The notes below the pieces were generated by a model. That model saw only the letters and a program-made list of their open reading frames with translations. It did no database searches and was not told the origin of the DNA. From positions 1 through 64,000 of the forward strand of contig NZ_JAPWKD010000014.1 of the NCBI RefSeq assembly GCF_028283705.1: DNA of 64,000 nt, read 5' to 3'. This DNA is from Pantoea sp. Its GTDB lineage: Bacteria > Pseudomonadota > Gammaproteobacteria > Enterobacterales > Enterobacteriaceae. Position numbers and translations under genes: made by a program. The first letter of the stretch is position 1, and every line of letters begins with the position of its first letter. Shown in pieces: positions 26,248 to 35,162 of this stretch.

Positions 26248-27375
26248 TCACTCGTACTGCGGATAGTCGGTATAACCCTTCGCTGTACCACCGTACATGG
26301 TGGCTGCATCGACAGCGTTCAGCGGCCAGCCATTGGCTAAACGCGCCGGTAAATCAGGGTTAGCAATGAAGGGGCGACCAAAACCAAAGATATCACCCCA
26401 ACCAGCGTTAAGGATGCGTTCCGCGCGTTCTTTGGTATAACGCCCCGCATACATGATGGTGCCACCAAAGATATCGCGGACTTGCTGGTAAAACGCGACT
26501 GGCAACTCCGGTGCGTTATTCCAGTCGGCTTCAGCGAGAGAAAGGTAAGCGATGCCAACTTCCTGCAGGATTTTAACTGCTTCAGTATAGGTTTCGTGCG
26601 GGTTGTCCTCGACCAGCCCCAGATAGACACGCTCTTCTTTTGTGTCGTTGAACAGCGGCGAAAAACGCACACCCACGCGATCTTTCCCGGCGACATCGGC
26701 AACCGCCTGCACCACTTCACGCAGAAAACGCAGACGATTTTGCAAAGAGCCACCATATTCGTCTTCACGCTGATTACTGTGGATGGACATAAACTGATTC
26801 ACCAGATAACCGTTAGCACAATGAATCTCGACGCCGTCAAAACCGGCATCCAGTGCATTCTGCGCAGCTTTGGCGTACATCTTCACAATGTCCTTCACTT
26901 CGCTGGTTTCAAGCGCGCGCGGCACAGAGGCCGGTGCCAGCGTGCCAGTACCCGGACCTGTCTCAATAAAGACTTTAACGTTATCACCCGCAGGGATGGC
27001 GGAGGGAGCCACGGGCGCGGCTTCCCCTGGCTGCAATGACGTATGCGAAACCCGGCCTACATGCCACAGCTGGGCAAAAATGATGCCACCACGGTCATGA
27101 ACCGCGCGGGTGACTTTGCGCCAGCCTGCAACCTGCTCAGCACTGTGGATCCCCGGAGTCCATGCATAACCCTGTCCACGCGGCTCTATCTGCGTTCCCT
27201 CAGTGACCATATAACCCGCACTGCTGCGCTGGCTGTAGTATTCCGCCATTAATTCATTGGGAATATTTCCCGGCTGTGAACTACGTGAGCGGGTCAGAGG
27301 CGGCAATGCAATGCGGTTTTTCAGGGTGAACGGACCCAGATGGGTGGTGGTGAAGAGAGCGTTGTTATCCATCAT
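26248..27375 (-). CDS. nemA: N-ethylmaleimide reductase/alkene reductase (Old Yellow Enzyme)
   Basis: The 375-residue FMN enzyme reduces activated C=C bonds (N-ethylmaleimide, enones, nitro-esters) with NADPH. Old Yellow Enzyme marks are clear: LKNRIALPPLTRSRS near the N-terminus, FAQLWHVGRVSH around residue 100, the substrate-binding His and Asn in VEIHCANGYLVNQFMS (about 180-195), and the FMN phosphate site in FGFGRPFIANPDLP near the C-terminus. The start has two adjacent ATG codons; the second is equally possible. It has its own terminator and stands alone, with the toxin-like island between it and the ArsR gene. Confidence 0.92.
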   Translation of the reverse strand: MMDNNALFTTTHLGPFTLKNRIALPPLTRSRSSQPGNIPNELMAEYYSQRSSAGYMVTEGTQIEPRGQGYAWTPGIHSAEQVAGWRKVTRAVHDRGGIIFAQLWHVGRVSHTSLQPGEAAPVAPSAIPAGDNVKVFIETGPGTGTLAPASVPRALETSEVKDIVKMYAKAAQNALDAGFDGVEIHCANGYLVNQFMSIHSNQREDEYGGSLQNRLRFLREVVQAVADVAGKDRVGVRFSPLFNDTKEERVYLGLVEDNPHETYTEAVKILQEVGIAYLSLAEADWNNAPELPVAFYQQVRDIFGGTIMYAGRYTKERAERILNAGWGDIFGFGRPFIANPDLPARLANGWPLNAVDAATMYGGTAKGYTDYPQYE

Positions 27376-27634
27376 GATACCTATATATCTATATTATTAA
27401 ATATGAATGAGTGATTAAAATCCGAGCAGATCGAATGACATATCAGGGGGATTATCCGCTGCTCCAGAGCAGTTATGTGTCTGGTGTGAAAAGCATGCTA
27501 ATCGTCATATTGAGATTTATCAATATCTAAATTTACAAAGAGCAAGCATAAATCGTCTTACTCTCTGTTTTTAGGTCGTTTTTTATTTTCCACTGAATGG
27601 GGGGCGTCCCCCATTCCCACTAAAGGCCCACTTC

Positions 27635-29167
27635 TTACTGAGTAACTCGTCCTTTCAACGATGTGATAATCATCGGCTGCACCGGTGCTGTCCAGCTTCC
27701 CGACGTTTGCGGCTTACAGTGCTTCAGCCTTCCAAAGGTAATCGTTTTTCCTTCGAGTACAGGCAGCATCTCAATTAAACGATTATCCAGCCAGATTGCC
27801 AGATAAGATTGCCGGGGAGTTTTGAGCAAAGTATACGAAAGTGTCTGTGAGCCTGAGTCTAAAGCTGAGAGGATTTTGTTATCCAGATGCAATGACAAAG
27901 TCGTCATTGCATCTTTCATTTTGTAGTGCAGGTTCGTTAATCCTTTACTCTCATCGATGAAAACAGAGTCAGCTTCTACTGAATTCGATACATCTTTAAC
28001 ATGAACGCCCGTGCGGTCACGCGACAATACGAAACTGGCGTATACCGTTTCGATCTGTGATGAATCCAGCATCGCGCCCCGGTCGGTATTCGCATTGATC
28101 ATCTGCTGCAACCGGTTCAGATTGTCACGACGCTGTTGACTACTCTGCGGTTTGACTTCCGCTACCACCTGCTGACGTGAAACTTTCTGCACCCGGTCAG
28201 GATCTGGCGCACCGAATAATATATCGAGAAAACCACGGGAATCATGTTTGCCATTTGTTAATGGGTCAAACGTTGTATTCCAGCAATTTCCAGGCATCAG
28301 CCCCATCATATAGAGGAACTTCTCGGTCAATACGATATAGAGATCGCCAATACCCTCAGAATAAGCAGCACCAATATCAGAATGCGCCCCAGGCAAATGG
28401 ATAATATTAAGTCGTTGAGGAAATCCTGCCTGCAACTCTGTGGTACTGAGCTGTTCGGAATCAGGAACAACTTCCACCGTAGGGGTAAAGAGCAGATTAC
28501 GCTCTTCATCTGTCGCCACAAAATGGACAAGATAATCGAGCGAAACCGGGATACTCAAGTCCAGACGATTTCTTTGGCCCGTGGCAACCGTGTCATAAAA
28601 AATGGCATAGAAATGCGGTGATACCGCTGACTGCGGTAATTTATTGTGCCACTCCTTCGTCACCTGATTCATAAACTGGCGTGCTGTCGCAGCCCCACGG
28701 CTAAAGCCAGTCACAAAAATGCGTACGACAGCGTGGGGATCGTCCGTTTTCCACTTTTCAGCCTGCCTGAAAAAGTCTTCTGCTGCCTGGTTTGCGACAT
28801 GTATTCCACTATTGCCAGTGGCGGCATCACGCCGACTAATTTCTTTACCCTGCATCCCTGCCCCAGGATAATAGATGGCGTTGACAGTACGAGCGATTCT
28901 CGCCACCAGTGTTTCTCGCTCATCCAGGGGAATTCTCTGGCGATCATTCATAGTTCCATCAAAGGCAACTTTGTAGAGATAGACCGTTTCCCCTGGTTCT
29001 GCTGCCGTCAGTAATGGTGCATTCCTCGCGAATGCAGAGGCCTTCTGTATTTCTTTGCGATCCAACGGGCGCACAGCAATAGGTCTGCTACCTGAAAAAA
29101 AGCTACTGCAACTTGCTATGCTAAACATAGCGATGATGCTAATAATAACCGGGCGTAAACATTTCAT
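27635..29167 (-). CDS. DUF2235 (Tle1-like alpha/beta hydrolase) lipoprotein
   Basis: I chose the ATG giving MKCLRPVIISIIAMFSIASC (510 residues), preceded by AAGGAAG; an upstream in-frame ATG would put 20 charged residues before the signal. The lipobox SIASC makes it a lipoprotein. The catalytic nucleophile elbow is GFSRGAATARQF, and LPGAHSDIGAAY supplies the conserved His-Ser-Asp segment of DUF2235 phospholipases. Tle1-type relatives are type VI secretion lipase effectors, but this copy is anchored by a signal peptide and has no VgrG, PAAR or immunity gene beside it. Its real substrate and location face are open. Confidence 0.82.
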   Translation of the reverse strand: MKCLRPVIISIIAMFSIASCSSFFSGSRPIAVRPLDRKEIQKASAFARNAPLLTAAEPGETVYLYKVAFDGTMNDRQRIPLDERETLVARIARTVNAIYYPGAGMQGKEISRRDAATGNSGIHVANQAAEDFFRQAEKWKTDDPHAVVRIFVTGFSRGAATARQFMNQVTKEWHNKLPQSAVSPHFYAIFYDTVATGQRNRLDLSIPVSLDYLVHFVATDEERNLLFTPTVEVVPDSEQLSTTELQAGFPQRLNIIHLPGAHSDIGAAYSEGIGDLYIVLTEKFLYMMGLMPGNCWNTTFDPLTNGKHDSRGFLDILFGAPDPDRVQKVSRQQVVAEVKPQSSQQRRDNLNRLQQMINANTDRGAMLDSSQIETVYASFVLSRDRTGVHVKDVSNSVEADSVFIDESKGLTNLHYKMKDAMTTLSLHLDNKILSALDSGSQTLSYTLLKTPRQSYLAIWLDNRLIEMLPVLEGKTITFGRLKHCKPQTSGSWTAPVQPMIITSLKGRVTQ

Positions 29168-29711
29168 ATTCTTCCTTGATGCGTTTGAAAAATAATCAGA
29201 TATATCCCTCTTTATATCTCCCGACATTAAAATTACAATTCAATTCATTAATTGAACGAGGTATTTATAAAGTTATTTTCTATTCTGCCACTCTGATAAA
29301 TTATTTGTCTGCCTTAAGTTAAATTCCTGTCACCTTCACTCCATTCAGTTAACATTTCATCAACCAACATCTGACCGATTTTTATCCAGAGAAGCGCCCG
29401 GACATTGCTCGAGTGGACAGGAGAAAATGACAGCCAGACTCAGGAAGTCTTATGATATCGAGCCTAAAGCGTCTTTTCGCATAAATTGGTAATTTAGATT
29501 AATAAATAACCCCGATGTATGTAATTCAATCTGATAAAGTTCGATACCTCATCATTTCTCGCGCATATTCTCTTCAGGTTAGTCCCGTTACTGATAACTA
29601 TTCTTATCAATGCTGAGTGATATAAGAATTTTATATATTCAATACATTTCAATCATGGTAAAAATTTCAGCCCGCTTTTTCTAAGCGTTATCATAATAAG
29701 AAATGGATACT
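29168..29711. promoter_or_regulatory. AT-rich divergent intergenic region before the porin
   Basis: About 540 bases separate the DUF2235 gene and the porin, which point away from each other. The stretch is strongly AT-rich, especially the last 250 bases, and must hold the porin promoter. I see no gene, no hairpin with a T-run and no clear repeated operator in it. Confidence 0.4.
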
Positions 29712-30848
29712 ATGAAAAAACTCACCACATCACTATGTCTCACCACAGCCACGTTGCTGGTCGTAGCCAATTCAGCGCACGCTGAAATAACCATCCTTGA
29801 AAAGAACAAGGACAGCAATGCGCTGTTAGCGCCGCTGAGTCTGCAATTTGGCGGCAGTATTCGCCCTGAATTCATTTTTAATAATGGTCCGGAGCCGGGT
29901 TATTATAAAAATGGGCATGACGGTGGCACCCGTTTCCGCTTTAGTGGCGATTACGCACTCAGCCAGCATACGTCGGTCATTGCCATGTATGAAGTGGGCG
30001 TCGATCTGGCCAAAGCTGCCGGATGGGATAGCCACTATCCTGAAGGTAAACAGCGTGATACGCAGAGGAAACTGTACGCGGGCATCAAAGATGACCGTTA
30101 CGGTACCCTGACCTACGGCCACCAGTACGGCATTTATTACGAAGTTGTGGGTATGAAAAGTGACGTCTGGGATAACGACGGTCACGCGGGTGGCACCGGT
30201 ATTGGTATCAACGGCAACTACGACGGCGCAAACAGAGCCAAGAATAGCATCAAGTATAAAAATACTTTTGGTGACCTGACGGTTTATGCCAATTACCTGT
30301 TACCAGAAGATAACCTGAATGCCGGGGATGGCCTTTTCTATCGTCGTAATAGCGGCCAGGGTTTAGGCTTCGATTATAATCTGACTAAATCGCTGACCCT
30401 GAGTGCGGCTTACAGCATCACGAATGCCACCATGCGTGATAATGATTATAATGAGAAGAAATACCATCAGCAGCTGTCGGGTACTGCGCTGACGTGGCAG
30501 CCAGGCAACTGGTATATTGTGGGAACCGCAAGTTACTACAAAGACTTTGTGCCGAGCACGCGTTATTCAACCGTCGATCACTATTTTGCCGGTAGTGGAT
30601 ATGGTCTGGAAAGTTTCGTCGGTTACACCTTCAATATCGATGCCCCGTGGTTTAAATCGGTACAGCCTTATATTGCTGCCGACTCACTGCGCCTCAAAGG
30701 TGATGAAGAGTATCATGCTAACCACACCTATTTAGGTGTGGGCAGTAACTTCGGCCATGGCTTATCCTTGTACGTAGAACGCACCATTGCCAGCACTTCA
30801 GATAATGAAGCAGACGCAACCTGGATTACGTTATTCTACGACTTCTGA
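29712..30848 (+). CDS. Outer membrane porin (general enterobacterial porin-like)
   Basis: The product has a signal peptide (MKKLTTSLCLTTATLL, cleavage near AHA-E) and a beta-barrel of about 355 residues ending in YDF, the C-terminal Phe recognised by BAM. Porin-type segments include LYAGIKDDRYGTLTYGHQYG, which corresponds to the constriction-loop region of trimeric porins. An ATG three codons upstream is possible; the chosen one has GGA at a suitable distance. It ends 29 bases before a strong terminator. It lies next to the apionate-type cluster and could admit its sugar acid, but that is only suggested by position. Confidence 0.85.
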   Translation: MKKLTTSLCLTTATLLVVANSAHAEITILEKNKDSNALLAPLSLQFGGSIRPEFIFNNGPEPGYYKNGHDGGTRFRFSGDYALSQHTSVIAMYEVGVDLAKAAGWDSHYPEGKQRDTQRKLYAGIKDDRYGTLTYGHQYGIYYEVVGMKSDVWDNDGHAGGTGIGINGNYDGANRAKNSIKYKNTFGDLTVYANYLLPEDNLNAGDGLFYRRNSGQGLGFDYNLTKSLTLSAAYSITNATMRDNDYNEKKYHQQLSGTALTWQPGNWYIVGTASYYKDFVPSTRYSTVDHYFAGSGYGLESFVGYTFNIDAPWFKSVQPYIAADSLRLKGDEEYHANHTYLGVGSNFGHGLSLYVERTIASTSDNEADATWITLFYDF

Positions 30849-30875
30849 TAACGGTTCTGTCGTTAACTAATAATA

Positions 30876-30906
30876 ATGGAGCATCATCGCGATGCTCCAT
30901 TTTTTT
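30876..30906 (+). terminator. Rho-independent terminator of the porin gene
   Basis: GGAGCATC and GATGCTCC form the stem, followed by seven T residues. The tkt gene on the other strand ends right after it, so it may also reduce read-through from that side. Confidence 0.85.
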
Positions 30907-30907
30907 C

Positions 30908-32902
30908 TCAGGCCAGCACGGAGCGGGCAACTTCCAGCACCTTCGCCGCGGTAAAACCAAACTCTTTGAACAGCAGTTCTGCCGGAGCCGACTCACCAAA
31001 GGTAGTCATGCCGACGATAGCGCCGTTCAGGCCGGTGTACTTGAACCAGTAATCTGCGATACCGGCTTCAATTGCCACGCGCGCAGCCACTGCTTTCGGC
31101 AGCACGGATTCGCGGTAGGCCGCATCCTGCTTGTCGAACGCATCGGTAGACGGCATGGAAACCACGCGTACTTTGCGGCCTTCGGTGGCCAGCTGGTCGT
31201 AAGCGGCTACTGCCAGTTCCACTTCTGAACCGGTGGCGATCAGGATCAGTTCCGGCTGACCGGCACAGTCCTTCAGCACATAACCGCCGCGCGCCACGTT
31301 CGCCAGCTGTTCAGCCGTACGATCCTGCTGCGCCAGGTTCTGGCGGGAGAAAATCAGCGCGCTCGGGCCATCCTGACGCTCGATAGCGTATTTCCACGCC
31401 ACCGCAGATTCCACCTGGTCACACGGACGCCACAGGCTCATGTTCGGGGTGGTACGCAGGCTCGCCATCTGCTCAACCGGCTGATGCGTCGGACCGTCTT
31501 CGCCCAGACCGATGGAGTCGTGGGTGTAGACCATCACCTGACGGATCTTCATCAGCGCCGCCATACGCGCGGCATTACGCGCATATTCCACGAACATCAG
31601 GAAGGTGGCGGTGTACGGCAGGAAGCCACCGTGCAGCGCGATACCGTTGGCGATGGCGGTCATACCGAATTCACGCACGCCGTAATGGATGTAGTTACCG
31701 GCCGGGTCTTCGTTGATCGGCTTAGAGCCGGACCACATGGTCAGGTTGCTTGGTGCCAGGTCAGCCGAACCGCCGAGGTATTCCGGCAGGATTTTACCGA
31801 AGGCTTCGATGGCATTCTGCGACGCTTTACGGCTGGCGATTTTCGCCGGATTCGCCTGCAGCTGCTCAATGAATTTCTGTGACTCTTCTGCCCAGTTGGC
31901 CGGCAGCTCGTTGTTCATACGACGTTTGAATTCAGCCGCCAGCTCCGGGTGCGCCGCCGCGTAGGCCGCGAATTTCGCATCCCATGCCGCTTCTTTCGCC
32001 TGACCGGCTTCTTTCGCATCCCACTGCGCGTAGATGTCTGACGGGATTTCAAACGGTGCGTAGTCCCAGCCCAGCTGTTTGCGGGTCAGCGCCACTTCCG
32101 CGTCGCCCAGCGGGGCGCCGTGGGAATCATGGGTACCGGCTTTGTTCGGGGAACCGAAACCGATAATGGTTTTGCACATCAGCAGAGAAGGCTTGTCGCT
32201 GACCGCTTTAGCTTCTTCCACCGCTTTTTTGATGGCGTCAGCGTCGTGACCGTCCACGCCGCGCACCACGTGCCAGCCGTAGGCTTCAAAGCGTTTTGCG
32301 GTGTCGTCGGTGAACCAGCCATCCACGTGACCGTCGATAGAGATGCCGTTGTCATCATAGAAGGCAACCAGTTTGCCGAGTTTCAGCGTACCGGCGATGG
32401 AGCAGACCTCGTGCGAGATACCTTCCATCATGCAGCCGTCGCCCATGAACACGTATGTGTTGTGGTCCACGATGTCGTGGCCCGGACGGTTGAACTGCGC
32501 CGCCAGGGTGCGTTCAGCGATAGCGAAACCGACGGCATTGGCGATGCCCTGGCCCAGCGGGCCGGTGGTGGTTTCAACACCAACGGTGTAGCCGTATTCC
32601 GGGTGACCTGGAGTTTTGGAATGCAGCTGACGGAAGTTCTGCAGCTCGCTCATTGGCAGATCGTAACCGCTGAGGTGCAGCAGGCTGTAAATCAGCATTG
32701 AGCCGTGGCCGTTAGACAGTACAAAGCGGTCACGTGCGGCCCACTGCGGGTTCGTCGGGTTATGGTTCAGAAAATCACGCCACAGAACTTCGGCGATATC
32801 TGCCATACCCATCGGGGCACCCGGGTGTCCCGATTTGGCTTTCTGTACTGCATCCATACTTAACGCGCGAATGGCATTGGCCCGTTCCCGGCGTGATGAC
32901 AT
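30908..32902 (-). CDS. tkt: Transketolase
   Basis: The 664-residue enzyme has the usual transketolase length and all parts: [10 protein letters not shown] near the N-terminus, the thiamine diphosphate motif [12 protein letters not shown]...[10 protein letters not shown] (about 155-192), the pyrimidine-domain segment [16 protein letters not shown] (about 470) and a C-terminal domain. It moves two-carbon units between sugar phosphates. It follows derI by 20 bases with GGAGAATCCT before the ATG, in an operon divergent from the MFS-LerK-LerI-OiaC-ApnO genes. This places a dedicated transketolase where D-erythrose-4-phosphate is made. It is probably a paralogue of the housekeeping enzyme. Confidence 0.94.
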   Translation of the reverse strand: MSSRRERANAIRALSMDAVQKAKSGHPGAPMGMADIAEVLWRDFLNHNPTNPQWAARDRFVLSNGHGSMLIYSLLHLSGYDLPMSELQNFRQLHSKTPGHPEYGYTVGVETTTGPLGQGIANAVGFAIAERTLAAQFNRPGHDIVDHNTYVFMGDGCMMEGISHEVCSIAGTLKLGKLVAFYDDNGISIDGHVDGWFTDDTAKRFEAYGWHVVRGVDGHDADAIKKAVEEAKAVSDKPSLLMCKTIIGFGSPNKAGTHDSHGAPLGDAEVALTRKQLGWDYAPFEIPSDIYAQWDAKEAGQAKEAAWDAKFAAYAAAHPELAAEFKRRMNNELPANWAEESQKFIEQLQANPAKIASRKASQNAIEAFGKILPEYLGGSADLAPSNLTMWSGSKPINEDPAGNYIHYGVREFGMTAIANGIALHGGFLPYTATFLMFVEYARNAARMAALMKIRQVMVYTHDSIGLGEDGPTHQPVEQMASLRTTPNMSLWRPCDQVESAVAWKYAIERQDGPSALIFSRQNLAQQDRTAEQLANVARGGYVLKDCAGQPELILIATGSEVELAVAAYDQLATEGRKVRVVSMPSTDAFDKQDAAYRESVLPKAVAARVAIEAGIADYWFKYTGLNGAIVGMTTFGESAPAELLFKEFGFTAAKVLEVARSVLA

Positions 32903-32922
32903 AGGATTCTCCAGTGGTAAAG

Positions 32923-33381
32923 TTACTTCGCCTGACAGACCTGTTCGTAATAACCGATCTTTTCGACTTTCGCCGTCGAGCCTCCCCCTTCAAACTCAGA
33001 AGCCAGCCAGGCGTTGACGATGTTCTTTGCCAGTTCCGGTCCAATGACACGCGAGCCCATCGTCATAATCTGTGCATTGTTACTTTTACGCGCACGCTCC
33101 GCAGAGAAGGTGTCATGGCACTGCGCCGCGCGCACGCCTGCGACCTTATTTGCCACTATCGCCACACCGATGCCGGTGCCGCACAGCAGAATGCCGCGAT
33201 CGTGCTCACCCTGCTGGATAGCCGTTGCCAGCGCAAACGCCACATCCGGGTACATCGGACGATCATTCTGCGCATCATTGCTGTAGTCCTGTACATCGTA
33301 TTGCTTCTCTTCCAGATAGCGTTTAATCAGGTTTTTCAGATCGATGGCCGCATCATCGGCACCAATGGCAATGGTTTTCAT
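32923..33381 (-). CDS. derI: RpiB/LacAB-family isomerase, likely D-erythrulose-4-phosphate isomerase (DerI)
   Basis: The 152-residue protein is of the RpiB family: the active-site Cys67 lies in [12 protein letters not shown] and the C-terminal EFEGGGS segment matches. Two histidines used by E. coli RpiB are changed: His10 is Asp10 here ([11 protein letters not shown]), and the His of the RQHND segment is Ser (RKSNNAQ). This fits a substrate other than ribose-5-phosphate. Given LerK and LerI on the divergent strand, the likely job is D-erythrulose-4-phosphate to D-erythrose-4-phosphate. The pathway assignment is inference from context. Confidence 0.78.
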   Translation of the reverse strand: MKTIAIGADDAAIDLKNLIKRYLEEKQYDVQDYSNDAQNDRPMYPDVAFALATAIQQGEHDRGILLCGTGIGVAIVANKVAGVRAAQCHDTFSAERARKSNNAQIMTMGSRVIGPELAKNIVNAWLASEFEGGGSTAKVEKIGYYEQVCQAK

Positions 33382-33712
33382 ACATCTTCTCCAGCAGGTT
33401 ATGCGCTCAGGCCTGTGATCTTCGCAGGCGATCTACTCTTCTCATACAGCCTGCCACAATATCGTTCATATGTTCAATATTAGTTCTTTTGTTTTTGTCG
33501 GGAATGTTGAGTACATTGCGACAACGAAGCCCTTTCAGCTGTGAATCCAGCCGGAATAAGGCCTGAAGTCCGAAATATTGATCAATTTCCTAACATATGA
33601 GCCGCCTCACATTTTTCGGAAATGGCGCTTGAGAGCCGCTCATTTATACGTGTAATGTTCATTTGTTCGCTACAGACACTAAAGCACAAGAAGACCCCTG
33701 AAGGACTCGAAC
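33382..33712. promoter_or_regulatory. Divergent control region of the apionate-type cluster with three tandem 12-mer pairs
   Basis: The region holds three copies of a pair of related 12-mers separated by 7 bases. Pair A: GTTCATATGTTC (33464-33475) and GTTCTTTTGTTT (33483-33494). Pair B, read on the minus strand: GCTCATATGTTA (33602-33591) and GATCAATATTTC (33583-33572). Pair C: GCTCATTTATAC (33638-33649) and GTTCATTTGTTC (33657-33668). Pair A is nearer the leftward derI-tkt operon and B/C nearer the rightward operon. SorC-family regulators often bind such tandem elements, and one is encoded at the end of the cluster. No gene was seen in this stretch. Confidence 0.55.
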
Positions 33713-33823
33713 ATGTGTAATCAGCCCTGTATTTCGCCGTTCACTTGCAGCCACTACGCCGTATGCGTCTGGCCAACACCGCTTATCAAGATCAACCACG
33801 CACGTCATGGAGGTGCGTTATGA
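33713..33823 (+). CDS. Small 36-residue upstream ORF coupled to the MFS gene
   Basis: A short open frame starts at an ATG with GAAGGA eight bases before it and reads MCNQPCISPFTC at the N-terminus. It has four Cys (2, 6, 12, 18) and one Trp, and ends in GGAL. Its TGA overlaps the ATG of the transporter gene (ATGA), and the transporter's own GGAGG site lies inside it. This layout is typical of a translated leader that couples or meters translation of the next gene. No homology is known to me, so the peptide itself may be dispensable. Confidence 0.45.
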   Translation: MCNQPCISPFTCSHYAVCVWPTPLIKINHARHGGAL

Positions 33824-35160
33824 GAAAGCCAAATCTGGCGGCGGTGGAGCAATCCGCTATCCGCAAAATATCCTGGCGACTGGTCCCCTTCGTCGCCCTG
33901 ATGTTCTTTATTAACTTCCTCGATCGCACCGCGATCTCCTTTGCTGGCCCAAATGGAATGACCCAGGACCTGGGCATCACCGCACTGCAATTTGGTCTCG
34001 CTTCCGGGGTGTTCTTTATCGGCTACATCTTGCTGGAAGTGCCAAGCAACCTGGCACTGCATCGTTTCGGCGCACGTCGCTGGCTGGCACGTATCATGAT
34101 CAGCTGGGGGATCGTGTCATTGCTGTTCACCTGGGTGAGTAGCGTGCAAGGCCTGTATACCCTGCGCCTGCTGCTGGGGATTGCCGAAGCGGGCTTCTTC
34201 CCGGGGGCGATTCTGTATCTCAGCATGTGGGTACCCGCCCGCCATCGCAGCAAAATCCTGTCGCTGTTTTATCTGGCACAACCGCTCACCGTGGTATTTG
34301 GCGCACCGCTGGCCGCAGGGCTGATTGAGCAGCACGGCCTGTTCGGCCTCGATGGCTGGCGCGTGATGTTTATGGGCGTGTCGATCCCGGCGATCCTGAT
34401 CGGTATTGCAGCCCTGTTCTGGCTGGTGGATGCCCCACGTCAGGCCAAATGGCTAAACGAGGAAGAAAAGAACTGGCTCACCAGCGAGCTGGAAAAAGAG
34501 CATCAGACGAAACAGTACCAGGCACATCACAGCGTGCGTTCGGTGATGGGTAATGGCCGCGTCTGGATGCTGTGCCTGATTTACTTCGGCTTTATTTATG
34601 GTCTGTACGCGCTGGCGTTCTTCCTGCCTACCATCATCTCGGGCTTCCAGCAGCAGTTCGGCACCACCTTTAACGTGATGCAGAAAGGGTTGATCACTGG
34701 CGTGCCATATCTGATCGCCGCTGTCGTGATGTTCTTCTGGTCAAAAGATGCCACCCGACGCGGCTGCAAAACCTGGCACATCGCCATTCCCGCGCTTGCG
34801 GGTGGCGTCAGCGTTCCGATGGCGCTGTATATGGATTCACCGCTGGCCACCATTCTGGTCATTGCGATTACGGCCAGCTCGATTTTTGCTGCCTTACCGA
34901 ATTTCTGGACCTTACCGACTCAGTTCCTGACTGGTGCTTCTGCCGCCGCGGCTATCGCCCTGATCAATACCCTGGGTAATGTCGCCGGTTTTTCAGCGGG
35001 CTATATCACCGGCGCGTTGCATGACGCCACCAGCAGCTATGCCCTACCGATGTTTGTGGTGGGTGGATTCATGCTGCTGTCCGCCATTTTGATGCTGCTG
35101 CTCAATCGCCGCCGCTCGCAACCCCTGCATCAGCCAACTTCTCTCGCACAGGAGCAATAA
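33820..35160 (+). CDS. MFS transporter, anion:cation symporter family (GudP/phthalate-permease type)
   Basis: The ATG preceded by GGAGG and overlapping the small upstream frame gives 446 residues (MRKPNLAAVEQSAIRKISW). Twelve membrane segments are visible, with NFLDRTAISFAGPNGMTQDLG in the first loop and EAGFFPGAILYLSMWVP near residue 130, the marks of the ACS family that carries sugar acids and other organic anions. As first main gene of the LerK-LerI-OiaC-ApnO operon, the likely cargo is D-apionate or a related branched sugar acid. The stop is two bases before lerK. Confidence 0.88.
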   Translation: MRKPNLAAVEQSAIRKISWRLVPFVALMFFINFLDRTAISFAGPNGMTQDLGITALQFGLASGVFFIGYILLEVPSNLALHRFGARRWLARIMISWGIVSLLFTWVSSVQGLYTLRLLLGIAEAGFFPGAILYLSMWVPARHRSKILSLFYLAQPLTVVFGAPLAAGLIEQHGLFGLDGWRVMFMGVSIPAILIGIAALFWLVDAPRQAKWLNEEEKNWLTSELEKEHQTKQYQAHHSVRSVMGNGRVWMLCLIYFGFIYGLYALAFFLPTIISGFQQQFGTTFNVMQKGLITGVPYLIAAVVMFFWSKDATRRGCKTWHIAIPALAGGVSVPMALYMDSPLATILVIAITASSIFAALPNFWTLPTQFLTGASAAAAIALINTLGNVAGFSAGYITGALHDATSSYALPMFVVGGFMLLSAILMLLLNRRRSQPLHQPTSLAQEQ

Positions 35161-35162
35161 TA

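Noticed and set aside
27595-27616. Perfect 9-base inverted repeat GAATGGGGG/CCCCCATTC after the DUF2235 gene, considered as a terminator.
   Set aside because: No T-run follows the stem on the minus strand (it is A-rich there), so it is only recorded as a hairpin of unknown use.
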